Positions 24,412 through 33,845 of a DNA stretch of 64,000 nucleotides are shown here, piece after piece (the first letter of the stretch is position 1; each line of letters starts with the position of its first letter). The stretch lies in NCBI GenBank assembly GCA_963762965.1, contig CAVXME010000005.1, positions 1 through 64,000 of the forward strand, in the 5' to 3' direction. The notes beneath the pieces were generated by a model. That model did not search any database. It was not told where the DNA came from and saw nothing but the letters and a program-made list of their open reading frames with translations. The DNA comes from DATBAX01 sp963762965 (GTDB lineage Bacteria; Acidobacteriota; Terriglobia; Terriglobales; Acidobacteriaceae). The position numbers and the translations under genes are program-made.

Positions 24412-26079
24412 CTAGCCTGTGTACAGCAACTCCACCACCGTGCAATCGTCATTGAGCGGAGTGCCCCCGCAAAAATTGGCTACCGAGGTAAAGATGTCTT
24501 CCAGCGACCCCTTCTTGGCGGCAAGTTCCAATCGTTCATTGTCGTAAAAATCTCCGCGCGCATTTTCCGCTTCGGTGACCCCGTCCGTGACCAGGACCAC
24601 GCGATCTCCAGGATGCAGATTGCAGCTATCACTCTCGTAGGTGGCATCGGCCAACAGGCCAACCGGTAAATTGCCATGGCTGGGCCGGATCACTTCGTGG
24701 TTGCAAACCAGCAGCGGAGGCACGTGCCCACAGTTCACATATTCCAATTCCCCGTCGCGACGAATGCGGGCGATGATCACGGTCGCGTATTTTTCTCCAA
24801 TATGTTTATGGGTAAAGAAATTGTTGACGGCGCTGACGATCTCCACCAGCGGCATGCGGGCAACCAATTGCGAATAGATCATGCCCTGGAGCGTAGACGC
24901 CAGCAGAGCCGCCGATACTCCCTTGCCACTCACGTCGGCTAAAACCACAGTCAGGCCGTCCTCGGTATTGACCGCATCGAAGAAGTCGCCGCCGATCTCT
25001 TTGCAGGAGAGATTTCTACCGTACAGCCGCGCGAACGGAACTTCCGGGATGGTGACCGCCATGAGCCGCTGCTGGATGGAGGCAGCGATCGACAATTCCT
25101 GTTGATAGCGGCGGGAAGCTTCCTCCGCTTGCACCAGACGCGCGTTTTCGATCAGGGACGCCGCTTCCGTCGCAATCACCCGCAAAATGTCATTACTCAC
25201 GCTGGAAATGTCGCGGGAAGCGAAGCGCGAATCCACATAAAGCGCTCCCATCACTTCCGCAGCTGCCGAAGTAGGGGGGGCTTCAGCTCCACGAGTCGTT
25301 TGCACCTGCGGCTTGCGCAGCGGGATGCAAATCACCGTCCGCAGATCGTAGGCCACAATGCTCTGGCGGCCGGCCAGGTCGAGTGACTGGCTGGTGTCGG
25401 TGAGCACATATTCGGAGTTGGACTTCAACGCATCGTCAAGAATGGAATGGGAGATGGTTTTGTCGTCGAGCAAAGGTTCGCCCTTGGAATTGCGTCCGGC
25501 AGCGAGGCGGAGATTGCCCGCGTCATTCTTCATGAAGACGTATCCACGCTCGGCGCGCGTGAGCTTCAGCGTCGTATCCAGCAGGGTCACCAGGATCTCG
25601 TCGAGAACGCCGCTGGTATTCAGTTTGCGGGCGGCTTCCAGAAACAAGGTGAGCTTTTCCAGGTCCGTCGTCTGGTCCGAAATGTGAATTCCGGAAATTT
25701 GGCTCAGGAAGTCGCGCGCCGTGTTCGAGGTCCCGTGCTGAGGATTGAAAACAATGTAGATGGCTTCGCGGACCCCAAATTCCATCCGGTCGTTCTTTTC
25801 GAGAACCTTTCTATCGATCCGTTCCCCGTTGACGTAGGTGCCGTGCTTGCTGCCGAGGTCAATCACGGCAAATTGGCCATTTTCTGACACGATCATGGCG
25901 TGGTCGCGCGAAACTCTGGGGTCCGCGATGACCAGGTCCTTGTCGACTTTTCGGCCCACGGTGTAAGGACTATGCTCGAGCACAATGGTGCGCTGTTCGT
26001 TGCCCTGGACGAACACCAGAGTGGGAAAAACCCCCGAAGATGCGTCCGATCCCTGGCCCGTGATTGTCTGGAAAGCCAT
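24412..26079 (-). CDS. FHA-GAF-PP2C (SpoIIE-type) serine phosphatase
   Basis: A 555-residue regulator. An FHA domain (about 22-105; VGRKVDKDLVIADPRVSRDH, SKHGTYVNG) binds phosphothreonine. A GAF domain (about 150-325) follows, then a PP2C-type phosphatase (about 340-555) with GGDFFDAVNTEDGLTVVLAD, VSGKGVSAALLAS and LVTDGVTEAENARGD. Such proteins dephosphorylate anti-sigma antagonists or other partners of Ser/Thr kinases. The start is ATG at 26079; an upstream TTG contains the Shine-Dalgarno bases and is less likely. No cognate kinase is nearby. Confidence 0.9.
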   Translation of the reverse strand: MAFQTITGQGSDASSGVFPTLVFVQGNEQRTIVLEHSPYTVGRKVDKDLVIADPRVSRDHAMIVSENGQFAVIDLGSKHGTYVNGERIDRKVLEKNDRMEFGVREAIYIVFNPQHGTSNTARDFLSQISGIHISDQTTDLEKLTLFLEAARKLNTSGVLDEILVTLLDTTLKLTRAERGYVFMKNDAGNLRLAAGRNSKGEPLLDDKTISHSILDDALKSNSEYVLTDTSQSLDLAGRQSIVAYDLRTVICIPLRKPQVQTTRGAEAPPTSAAAEVMGALYVDSRFASRDISSVSNDILRVIATEAASLIENARLVQAEEASRRYQQELSIAASIQQRLMAVTIPEVPFARLYGRNLSCKEIGGDFFDAVNTEDGLTVVLADVSGKGVSAALLASTLQGMIYSQLVARMPLVEIVSAVNNFFTHKHIGEKYATVIIARIRRDGELEYVNCGHVPPLLVCNHEVIRPSHGNLPVGLLADATYESDSCNLHPGDRVVLVTDGVTEAENARGDFYDNERLELAAKKGSLEDIFTSVANFCGGTPLNDDCTVVELLYTG

Positions 26080-26204
26080 ACCCTGGTAGTTACTCCTCAA
26101 CTAAGCCGGACTATGCCAAAACAACAGGATTCTTGACTTTAACTGCCTTGAAAGCTGGCCAACGCTGGTTGCGCATTGTCGGCTTCGCCGAAACCTACTA
26201 TACC

Positions 26205-27494
26205 TCAGCGTTCTTGGCGAAAAACAGTACTGGTCATTGGCACGAGCAGCAGCAGCACGACGACTGGAGTCATCATGCTACTCCAAAGCGGCGCGGACCA
26301 AGCCTTTTGCACAGATACTGGAGACAGCACCAAGGAAGCTGCCGTCCATGCAAGAGCCGCGAACCAGGGCCAAAAGAAAACCAGCCCGGCCAAGATGCAC
26401 GCCGAGCGGGTGAAAACATCTTTCATTCGAAGCAATCCGACATTCTGGGCCAGCACAAGAACACCCGGCATTAGAAGCGCCTGATTGTAAAGTGCCGTCA
26501 TGGGGATGACGACGATGGTCACCACCAAAACCAGTGCTGAGACGAGAGCGAACGCGGGTGAGTCCGCGCTCTGGCGTCGAACCCGCCAGCAAACCACAGC
26601 CAATCCGGCCAGAGTTACTGCCGTGAGTATCGCACCTAAAGCAGGAGTCGTGACGGTCGCCAACACTGATTCCGGCCTGCCGATATATTCGCGGTAGGCG
26701 TGGATGGCTTCCCAGAAGTTTCCCGTCCATCCTGGAAGCACCCAATGGGCGCCAGCCAAAAGAAGCGCCATGGTGCCGCCGAAACCCCAAACGAAGTTCT
26801 GCCGCCGGCGCCATTCGCCGCATGCCCACAAAATCAGCCACATCACCAGGGGCAAAACCAGTTGCGGCTTGATCGTTGCCAGGGCCAGCAAAATGCCTGC
26901 CAGCAGCAGCTGCCCGCCAACCAGCAGCGCCACGCATCCGGCAATCAATCCACTGACCACTAAGGTCAATTGCTGTAGCTTGAGTCCCTGTACCACGGGG
27001 AAAAATCCTAAAGTTAGGACGATCAGAGTGACTGTGACCGTAAGGGATGGGCGCCAGCGAATGGCCCGCAGCCACGATGGGACAGTGGCGGCAGTCAAGA
27101 TCACCAGGAACCAGCGAAAAACCTCTTGCACAGCGGAGAACGGAAAGCCAATCGTCGGGGCCACCAGAAAAACTACATATACGGGATAGGCAAAGGCCTG
27201 CTGATCTTTCGGGTCTCCAGGGCGCGTGGGATCGAGCACCCGCCCGTAATAACCGATCTGAATCTCGCGCGTCACTTCCGGACTGTAGGGATTGCGGTGG
27301 TTTAGCAGCAATTCCCGCGCCCCCAGCCAACGCGGATAAAGGTCGGACAAGCTGCCCCGGGGCGAGTCGAAGGCAGCGGCCGCCGAAACCTGGTGGGGGA
27401 TCATGATGCGCTGCACGTAGAACCACATGCAGGCCGCAAAGAGCAGCGCCAGAAGCAAGCCGAGTTTGGGGTTCCTTAACAAAGTGGCAGCCAC
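26205..27494 (-). CDS. GT87-like (DUF2029) membrane glycosyltransferase
   Basis: A 429-residue polytopic membrane protein, about ten membrane spans. It has the GT-C-type pattern of GT87 proteins: DLYPRWLGARELLLNHRNPYS in the first outer loop, AYPVYVVFL, GLKLQQLTL and ATIKPQ. Family members transfer mannose or other sugars from polyprenyl-phosphate donors to lipid-anchored acceptors. It is clearly paralogous to the product at 29575-30840, with shared blocks in the same order. It is divergent from the 27534 gene with a 39-bp gap. The specific sugar is unknown. Confidence 0.75.
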   Translation of the reverse strand: MAATLLRNPKLGLLLALLFAACMWFYVQRIMIPHQVSAAAAFDSPRGSLSDLYPRWLGARELLLNHRNPYSPEVTREIQIGYYGRVLDPTRPGDPKDQQAFAYPVYVVFLVAPTIGFPFSAVQEVFRWFLVILTAATVPSWLRAIRWRPSLTVTVTLIVLTLGFFPVVQGLKLQQLTLVVSGLIAGCVALLVGGQLLLAGILLALATIKPQLVLPLVMWLILWACGEWRRRQNFVWGFGGTMALLLAGAHWVLPGWTGNFWEAIHAYREYIGRPESVLATVTTPALGAILTAVTLAGLAVVCWRVRRQSADSPAFALVSALVLVVTIVVIPMTALYNQALLMPGVLVLAQNVGLLRMKDVFTRSACILAGLVFFWPWFAALAWTAASLVLSPVSVQKAWSAPLWSSMMTPVVVLLLLVPMTSTVFRQER

Positions 27495-27533
27495 AAAATT
27501 GCTTCATGTTACAACTTATGCGGGCAACTTTCC

Positions 27534-28415
27534 GTGCGAATGCGAATTCTGATAGCTGCGTCCATCGGATTGGCGAGCGGGTTTTTCTGCTGGTTGTTAT
27601 TGACCCACTTCCAATTGGGTGCGGCGGATTTCACCTGGGCGATCCGCGCCGCCCAGGATTTGCTTGCCCATAGGAATCCGTATAGCACGCCATTGCAGTT
27701 GTATCCTCTGCCGGTAGCCATTTTTGGCCTGCCCTTTGTGTGGATGCGCCCGGAAATTGCCGCCGGGGTTTTCTATGGAATCAGCTCCGCATTATTGGCT
27801 TTCGGACTAAGCCGCGAAGGCTATCACCGGTTGCTGATTTTCCTGGCTTACCCGTATTGGGTGGGGATCCTCACGGCACAGTGGCCACCGCTCATTATGG
27901 CCAGCGCCTTCTTCCCTTTCCTGTTGCCGGCAACTCTGGCCAAGCCACAAATTGGATTGCCGGTGGCGCTCACACGCCTAACCCGCAGCGGCGCTCTGGC
28001 ATGTGTTGCTGTCCTGCTGCTCAGCCTGGCCATCATGCCCAGGTGGCCATGGTTATGGATGGCGAATGCCGGCCACTATGAGCGTTTTATCCCGTTGCTG
28101 GTCTTTCCGGGATTTCTGCTCGCGCTGGCCCTGTTGCGCTACCGCGACCGGGATGCATTCCTGCTTCTGCTGATGGCGATCATGCCGCAACGCTGGTTCT
28201 ACGACACCTTCATTCTTTGGCTTATTCCCAAAACCAGGCGAGCAATCGTGTGGACGGTTTTCTTCAGCTGGGTCCCCGGGATTTGGCGCTGGTATCACAT
28301 TCCGCACACTTATGTTGAAGTGGGAAGATGGACGGTGTGTTTCCTCTACTTCCCCATGCTGGGAGTGGTGCTGGCGCGCTTTCTCAAGTCCAAGCGACTT
28401 CAGGAGACAAATTGA
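27534..28415 (+). CDS. Short GT87-like membrane protein
   Basis: A 293-residue polytopic protein with about eight membrane spans. It keeps a shortened version of the pattern of its neighbours: DFTWAIRAAQDLLAHRNPYS, YPLPVAIFGLPFVW and AKPQIGLPVAL. This suggests a reduced member of the same glycosyltransferase-like superfamily. Start is GTG at 27534 or ATG at 27540. The stop overlaps the start of the PAP2-like gene as TTGA, so the two are coupled. Catalytic activity is uncertain. Confidence 0.65.
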   Translation: MRMRILIAASIGLASGFFCWLLLTHFQLGAADFTWAIRAAQDLLAHRNPYSTPLQLYPLPVAIFGLPFVWMRPEIAAGVFYGISSALLAFGLSREGYHRLLIFLAYPYWVGILTAQWPPLIMASAFFPFLLPATLAKPQIGLPVALTRLTRSGALACVAVLLLSLAIMPRWPWLWMANAGHYERFIPLLVFPGFLLALALLRYRDRDAFLLLLMAIMPQRWFYDTFILWLIPKTRRAIVWTVFFSWVPGIWRWYHIPHTYVEVGRWTVCFLYFPMLGVVLARFLKSKRLQETN

Positions 28416-29575
28416 CGCCTGCGTCGCGAGCCAAGATGAGCTTCGGGAATATTCATTATGCAATCAGCGTGCTGCTGGCCCTGGCCCTGATACCACTCCT
28501 AAAAAGATTCCACCTTCCGGTTAGCTTTGATTGGGCCAAGCTGGCTTCGACATTTTGGCTTGTCCTCACGGCTCAATCGATCTTTGTCGCTGCTTTTCTC
28601 TGCTTCGTTGGATTTCCAACCCAGGAAGTCCTGCGTCCGACGATCCAGCGCTGGCGGAAGAATAAAGTGCTCATCGTGGTTTGGCTTGCCTACTTCCTCA
28701 TCCTCTTCTGGCAGCTCACCTGGGTGAAAGCTCTCATTCTCACCATCGATACCATTGCCATCCTGGAATTTCGCGAGCGCCTCAAACCAGGAACTCTTGG
28801 GAAAGCACTCTTAGCGGTTTTCCTTCCCGCCTGCTATCTGTTCGTCGGATTCCTGGTGGTCTTCGCTTACAACGACATCATTCTCTCGGTGAGTTTCTAT
28901 GGCGCCGCTGACCCTACGTTTAGTGCCATGGACAAGTGGCTGCTCCATGGGGCCTCGGTGTCTTCGATCTGCCACTGGGCAGTGCATGTCTTTCCAGTTT
29001 CTTTTTTCAGATTTCTGCAATTCATTTATTTCGGAATGTTTGCTCAGATTGGGGCTGCATTGCTGCTTACCAGCCTGTATTACGGAAAATTTCGCGGATT
29101 GCGGTTTGTAGGCGCGATCCTGGCCGCTTACTACCTGGCGTTAGTCCTGTTCTATCTGTGGCCAAGCCAGGGCCCGTATTATCTTTGCCCCATTCACTTT
29201 TCTGACTTTCCCAATACGCTGCAAGTTTATGGAATCCAGAAAAACTCCATCCTGAACTCGCAGGCGTTGTGGAACCATGTACCCATCGCCCGCATTTCCA
29301 CCGATTACTACATTGCCTTTCCTTGCATGCACATCGCGCAGCCACTCATTGCGCTTTGGTTCCTACGGCGCTGGAAACGGATTGTGATCATTCTGGCGGC
29401 CTATGACCTGTTGCTGCTGGCTGCGATCATCCTGCTGGAATGGCATTATGTCGTGGATATACTTGGCGGCATACTGGTTGCCTTGGTAGCGATTGCTACG
29501 GTGGATGGCCATGAATTCTGGTTGTCGATTTCCAACCACCAACTGGAATCGGTCGAAGATACGAGATCTGCTTGA
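28412..29575 (+). CDS. PAP2-like membrane phosphatase/transferase
   Basis: A 387-residue membrane protein. Start is taken as TTG at 28412, which overlaps the upstream stop and has AGGAGA six bases before it; ATG at 28436 is the alternative. Late in the protein are FPCMHIAQP and HYVVDILGG, which match the His-containing blocks of PAP2_3 enzymes such as inositol-phosphorylceramide synthases and polyprenyl-phosphate phosphatases. An early transmembrane bundle fills the N-half. Lying between GT87-like genes, it may process a lipid-linked sugar or acceptor; that is inference. Confidence 0.75.
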   Translation: MTPASRAKMSFGNIHYAISVLLALALIPLLKRFHLPVSFDWAKLASTFWLVLTAQSIFVAAFLCFVGFPTQEVLRPTIQRWRKNKVLIVVWLAYFLILFWQLTWVKALILTIDTIAILEFRERLKPGTLGKALLAVFLPACYLFVGFLVVFAYNDIILSVSFYGAADPTFSAMDKWLLHGASVSSICHWAVHVFPVSFFRFLQFIYFGMFAQIGAALLLTSLYYGKFRGLRFVGAILAAYYLALVLFYLWPSQGPYYLCPIHFSDFPNTLQVYGIQKNSILNSQALWNHVPIARISTDYYIAFPCMHIAQPLIALWFLRRWKRIVIILAAYDLLLLAAIILLEWHYVVDILGGILVALVAIATVDGHEFWLSISNHQLESVEDTRSA

Positions 29576-30840
29576 TGGATCCTATCCATACAAATTCCCG
29601 GCGCTGGCTATGGCTGATTTTGTCTCTCCTCTCGGCCTTCAGCATGGGGTACTACGTTACGTACATCTGGAGTGCCAATCAGCCGGCCCACTTCTCCGAT
29701 CTCTATGCGCAATGGTGGACAGCCCACGAATTGTTCCTGCATGGCCGCCAGCCATACACACTTGCGATAGCTAGAGAAATTCAGACAATGATTTACGGAG
29801 CGCCTGTTTCCGCCACGAATACCGGAGACCCCTCCGAGTTATCGGGAGGATTCGCTTACCCGCTTTATGTCGTCTTTCTGATGTGGCCGACGCTGCACCT
29901 GTCATTCTCCGCCGCGCAAGCCGTATTTGCGTGCCTATTCGCCGGTCTGACCTTGGCCAGCCTGTTTCTTTGGCTGAGAACTCTCGATTGGCAACTGCCC
30001 GCACTCGAACTGGCAACGCTAGCGTTTTTCACGCTGGGAAGCTTTCCCGTGCTGCAAGGAATCAAACTGCAAAATCTCAGCCTGCTGGCGGCTTTCCTGG
30101 TGGCGGCGACCCTGGCCGCGCTGGCGGCAGACCGCTTGATCCTGGCCGGTATGCTCCTGGCGGCTGCGACTATCAAGCCGCAATTCGTTGTCTTGCTAAT
30201 TCCATGGCTCGCCCTGTGGACGATCGGGGATTGGAAGCGGCGGCACTCCTTCGGCTGGAGTTTTCTGGCCTCGATGTCGTTCCTGATCCTGAGCAGCGAA
30301 TTGCTGGTGCCAGGGTGGATTCCGCATTTCTTCGCGATCATTCGGGCCTACCAGCAATACACCTACGGACACTCGCTGCTTGACGTGTGGTTTACGCCAA
30401 AAATCGGCCTGTTTGTGGGAGTTGTATTCATTCTTGCGACGTTCACGCTTTGCTGGCGGTACCGGCCTTCTCCGGCCAAGTCCACTGAATTCCTTTTGGC
30501 GTCGAGTCTCTTGCTAGCCGTGACATTGGTGGTGATCCCGACTTTGGCGCCACACACCCAGCTCCTGTTGCTGCCCGGTTTTTTGCTATTGCTTCGCTAC
30601 GGCAGCTCCATTCGGCAATCCAGCCGATGGGGAGGCCTGTTTCTCGTGGCCGCATGGATCCTGCCGGCATGGGCCTGGATCGCGGCTGTGAATCTGACCC
30701 TGGCTGCGGCCTGGGTGCCCAGCGGGAATCTATTGCAATTCTGGATGCTGCCTTTGTACACCAGCCCTCTAATACCTCTCGGTGTCGTCCTTGCCTTGGG
30801 GCTCCTCCTCCGCAGTAAGTTTGCGTTCCATGCGGCTTGA
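29575..30840 (+). CDS. GT87-like (DUF2029) membrane glycosyltransferase, second copy
   Basis: A 421-residue polytopic protein starting at ATG 29575, which shares one base with the stop of the PAP2-like gene. Conserved blocks: DLYAQWWTAHELFLHGRQPY, AYPLYVVFLMWP, FPVLQGIKLQNLSL and ATIKPQFV. These match the minus-strand paralogue at 26205-27494 block for block. The protein probably uses polyprenyl-phosphate sugar donors, acting on a lipid or exported glycan. It ends the three-gene plus-strand cluster; the Tad locus begins about 270 bp later. Confidence 0.75.
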   Translation: MDPIHTNSRRWLWLILSLLSAFSMGYYVTYIWSANQPAHFSDLYAQWWTAHELFLHGRQPYTLAIAREIQTMIYGAPVSATNTGDPSELSGGFAYPLYVVFLMWPTLHLSFSAAQAVFACLFAGLTLASLFLWLRTLDWQLPALELATLAFFTLGSFPVLQGIKLQNLSLLAAFLVAATLAALAADRLILAGMLLAAATIKPQFVVLLIPWLALWTIGDWKRRHSFGWSFLASMSFLILSSELLVPGWIPHFFAIIRAYQQYTYGHSLLDVWFTPKIGLFVGVVFILATFTLCWRYRPSPAKSTEFLLASSLLLAVTLVVIPTLAPHTQLLLLPGFLLLLRYGSSIRQSSRWGGLFLVAAWILPAWAWIAAVNLTLAAAWVPSGNLLQFWMLPLYTSPLIPLGVVLALGLLLRSKFAFHAA

Positions 30841-31106
30841 CCCAGCCAAGCCATCCTCCCCGACGTCCCGTAGACTAGTGTCTTGGAAGGAACAATTCCT
30901 ACCCTGGTGCGCAAGAAATTGTCGCTCTTCCGGAGACGCCTCAGGGTATGATGGACTGAATGTTTCCTGATCTCCTTTTCTCTCCGTAAGTTATTGATTT
31001 TGGTACTAAAGGAATTTGTGCTTTCAGAGCTGAGATTGCGCACGAAATTGCACAGAATTGGGTGGATCGCTCTGTCTATCCGCCTGATCCCATGCGGAGG
31101 ACAGAG

Positions 31107-31271
31107 ATGAAGGACACTCTTCAGCGGTTCAGGTCTGATGAAGCAGGGCAGGACATTGCCGAATATGCGGTCATGCTGGCCGTGATCCTGGTCATTGTGG
31201 TCGGGACCGTGCAGCTGATTGGGTCCAATGCCAATAATATTTTTTCATCGGTGGCCAGTTCACTACAGTAG
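31107..31271 (+). CDS. Flp-type pilin
   Basis: A 54-residue prepilin starting MKDTLQRFRSDEAGQDIAEY, with GGAGG eight bases before the ATG. The short basic leader ends at Gly14, and Glu19 with Tyr20 follows, as in Flp pilins (GATAIEY-type), then a single hydrophobic helix (MLAVILVIVVGTVQLIG). A longer in-frame reading to 31062 would break the leader pattern. This is the subunit of the Tad/Flp pilus built by the following genes. The prepilin peptidase (TadV/CpaA) is not in the window. Confidence 0.9.
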   Translation: MKDTLQRFRSDEAGQDIAEYAVMLAVILVIVVGTVQLIGSNANNIFSSVASSLQ

Positions 31272-31372
31272 CGGCATCGCTTTGAGCGGAAAGCAGTAAG
31301 GGCTGGTAGCATTACTATCTTTGAGATTAGAGCCGAGGCGGCGCCCGGCGATTTCGTTGATTAGGAGTAGTT

Positions 31373-32212
31373 ATGAATCGCAATCGGCTGTTCTTCATCG
31401 GACTGGTCGCCCTGATGCTGGGCGCGTTTGTGAGCTTGCTGGTCTATAAGAACTTGCAAAAGCCTGGTGCGGCCGTGGTGGTCGGGGAAAGCGCGGTGGT
31501 GGCCGCGGATGATATTCAAGTGGGCACAAAAATCGCACCCACTGACGTAAAACTGGTGCAGTTCCCGGCTGCGAGTCTGCCTAAGGGGTACTACTCTAAA
31601 ATATCGCAAGTCCAAGACCACGGCGCCATCCTGCCGATTTCCGCCGGGGAGTTCATTCTGCCCAGCAAGCTTGCTGGTGACAAGTCAGGATATGGGCTTC
31701 CATCCCTCATTCCTCCCGGCATGCGGGCAATCTCCGTGCGCGTGAACGACATTGTGGCAGTTGCCGGTTTCGTGATTCCTGGGACGCATGTCGACGTGTT
31801 GCTGACGGGCAATCCCGGGACCTCAAATGAACAGCAGACTACAACTGTGTTAGAAAACGTGGCCGTCATTGCCACGGGGCAGAAGTTAGAGCGCAACTCG
31901 GCGGGAGAGCCTCAAACCACTCCTGTGATTACCCTGCTGGTTTCGCCAGACGATGGAGAGAAACTGACTCTGGCCAGCAGCCAGGGACACATCCAGCTGG
32001 CGTTGCGCAATCCTCTCGATACCAAGCAGGAGAATGTGGCTTCAGTGAGCGCCAACGCGCTTTACAAGAATTCGCCGTCAGCGGCGGCAACGGCTCCCGT
32101 GGTCCGGACGAAATCGAAACACACGATGACGGCCACGAGCGCCCCGCCGGCTCCGGCTGTCTATCCGGTGGAGATCATTAAAGGCGACGATAAGAAAGTG
32201 ACCAATTTTTGA
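31373..32212 (+). CDS. cpaB: Flp pilus assembly protein CpaB/RcpC
   Basis: A 279-residue protein with one N-terminal membrane span (about 5-25), then a SAF domain (VVAADDIQVGTKIAPTDVKL, about residues 42-61) and a beta-rich region (AISVRVNDIVAVAGFVIPGTHVD split as AISVRVNDIVAV and FVIPGTHVDVLLTG). CpaB-type proteins stabilise the pilus secretin in the periplasm. The Pro/Ala-rich tail is variable. It is the second Tad gene, 101 bp after the pilin. Confidence 0.88.
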   Translation: MNRNRLFFIGLVALMLGAFVSLLVYKNLQKPGAAVVVGESAVVAADDIQVGTKIAPTDVKLVQFPAASLPKGYYSKISQVQDHGAILPISAGEFILPSKLAGDKSGYGLPSLIPPGMRAISVRVNDIVAVAGFVIPGTHVDVLLTGNPGTSNEQQTTTVLENVAVIATGQKLERNSAGEPQTTPVITLLVSPDDGEKLTLASSQGHIQLALRNPLDTKQENVASVSANALYKNSPSAAATAPVVRTKSKHTMTATSAPPAPAVYPVEIIKGDDKKVTNF

Positions 32213-32259
32213 GGTCGGTCTTTAGGCTAATCAGTCTTTAAGCTAAGAGGTCAGAAATC

Positions 32260-33753
32260 ATGGCGATCAACTCCCGCCAGTGGGCGGGACTAGAAATGAA
32301 ACTCGTAAGAATGGGATGGCTCGCGTTGGCGGTGCTATGCCTGCTGTCAGGGTTGGCGCTGGGCCAGACTGCCGACCCAACCCAACCGACCGCAGCGACA
32401 CCGTCGGCCCAAGCCGCGTCTGATCAGGCCCAACCCCAAGCTCCTTCGGTCAGCGCCCCCACTCCCCAACCGGAATTGCCCAATGCCAGTGCCGCGCCCT
32501 TGCGCGTAATGGTGGGTAAATCTCTGCTCATCAACACCACCGAGCGCCTCAAGCGGGTATCCGTCACTGACCCTGCGATCGCCGACGTGCTGGTGGTTGC
32601 GCCCACGCAAATCCTGGTGCATGGCCGTGGTGCGGGGGAAGTCTCGCTGTTGATCTGGGATGAGTTGGAACGTTCCCGCAGCTTCGATCTGCGCGTGGAT
32701 GTGGACGTCAGCGCGGCTGCCGAGGAAGAAAAGCGCGTATTCCCAGACGAGCAAATCGACGTTACTCCGTCGCGGTCGGCGATTGTGCTCTCCGGACATG
32801 TCACGACCGAAGACGTATCCAAGCGGGCGGGAATGATTGCGGAAGCTTACTCCAAGAACGTAGTCAACGTTCTGACCTTCGGGCCAGTGGGAGCGCAGGA
32901 AATCCTGCTGGAAGTGAAGTTCGCGGAGGTGGACCGATCGGCTGTGGTGCAGCTGGGTGCAAATTTCTTTGTGCCAGGCGCAGGCCATACTGTGGCCACT
33001 ACCACGACAGGCCAGTATGGCGGATTCTCAGTCTCCACCAGTGGGAGTTCCACAGCGGCGAATGGAACCACGACGACAACCGCCACTCCGCCCACGATTA
33101 ATGTCAGCAATGCCTTGAACCTTTTTCTGTTCCGCAATGACATCAACTTTGGCGCCATTGTTGAAGCCCTTCAACAAAAGAGCCTGTTGCAGATTTTGGC
33201 GGAGCCAAACTTGATTGCGGTAAACGGTAAAGAAGCCAGCTTTTTGGCCGGTGGCGAGTTTCCCTTCCCCATTGTCCAACCCGGTCAGGGATTTACGGCG
33301 GTTAGTATCTCGTTCAAAGAATTCGGGGTAAGGCTGAGGTTCACTCCCGTCATCATGCCCAACGGAAACATTCATCTCCGTGTGGTGCCGGAGGTAAGCC
33401 AGTTGGATTTCACCAACGGTCTTTCCATCTCCGGATTCACCGTCCCTGCTTTGAGCACCAGGCGCGCGGACACTGAGTTTGAGCTTCAGGATGGGCAAAG
33501 TTTTGTGATCGCCGGATTGATGGACAATCGGGTCACCAATATCGCCAACAAAATGCCAGGGCTGGGCGATATTCCGATCCTGGGCAATTTGTTTAAAAGC
33601 AAGAATATGCAAAAAAGCAAGACGGAATTGATGGTGCTGTGCACGGTGCATCGGATTTCCCCGAGCTCCCAAGCACCGGTATTGCCGGTCAATCCGCAAC
33701 CGTACCTTGATAAGGAAAAGTTTGATAGTTCGAAGTCTTCGTTGAAAAAATAG
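32260..33753 (+). CDS. cpaC: Flp pilus secretin CpaC/RcpA
   Basis: A 497-residue outer-membrane secretin. A signal sequence (hydrophobic about 18-36) is followed by a Pro/Gln linker, the pilus-secretin N-terminal domain (VMVGKSLLINTTERLKRVSV onward), a BON-like segment and the secretin core. The core shows LQILAEPNLIAVNGKEASFL, GGEFPFP and the terminal VPGLGDIP-type block, here MPGLGDIPILGNLFKS. Secretins form the outer-membrane ring through which the pilus passes. An internal ATG at 32296 is a possible alternative start. Confidence 0.92.
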   Translation: MAINSRQWAGLEMKLVRMGWLALAVLCLLSGLALGQTADPTQPTAATPSAQAASDQAQPQAPSVSAPTPQPELPNASAAPLRVMVGKSLLINTTERLKRVSVTDPAIADVLVVAPTQILVHGRGAGEVSLLIWDELERSRSFDLRVDVDVSAAAEEEKRVFPDEQIDVTPSRSAIVLSGHVTTEDVSKRAGMIAEAYSKNVVNVLTFGPVGAQEILLEVKFAEVDRSAVVQLGANFFVPGAGHTVATTTTGQYGGFSVSTSGSSTAANGTTTTTATPPTINVSNALNLFLFRNDINFGAIVEALQQKSLLQILAEPNLIAVNGKEASFLAGGEFPFPIVQPGQGFTAVSISFKEFGVRLRFTPVIMPNGNIHLRVVPEVSQLDFTNGLSISGFTVPALSTRRADTEFELQDGQSFVIAGLMDNRVTNIANKMPGLGDIPILGNLFKSKNMQKSKTELMVLCTVHRISPSSQAPVLPVNPQPYLDKEKFDSSKSSLKK

Positions 33754-33845
33754 AGCGAGCAATTGGTTTCTTGGCTTCACCGTCACATTAACGCATCAAG
33801 CTAGATGCACAGACCATAAACGAATTGTAGGATCGGACCAGGATT

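Noticed and set aside
26278..27507. A 409-codon minus-strand frame overlapping the GT87-like gene.
   Set aside because: It lacks the hydrophobic pattern and overlaps the GT87-like gene in another frame; shadow reading.
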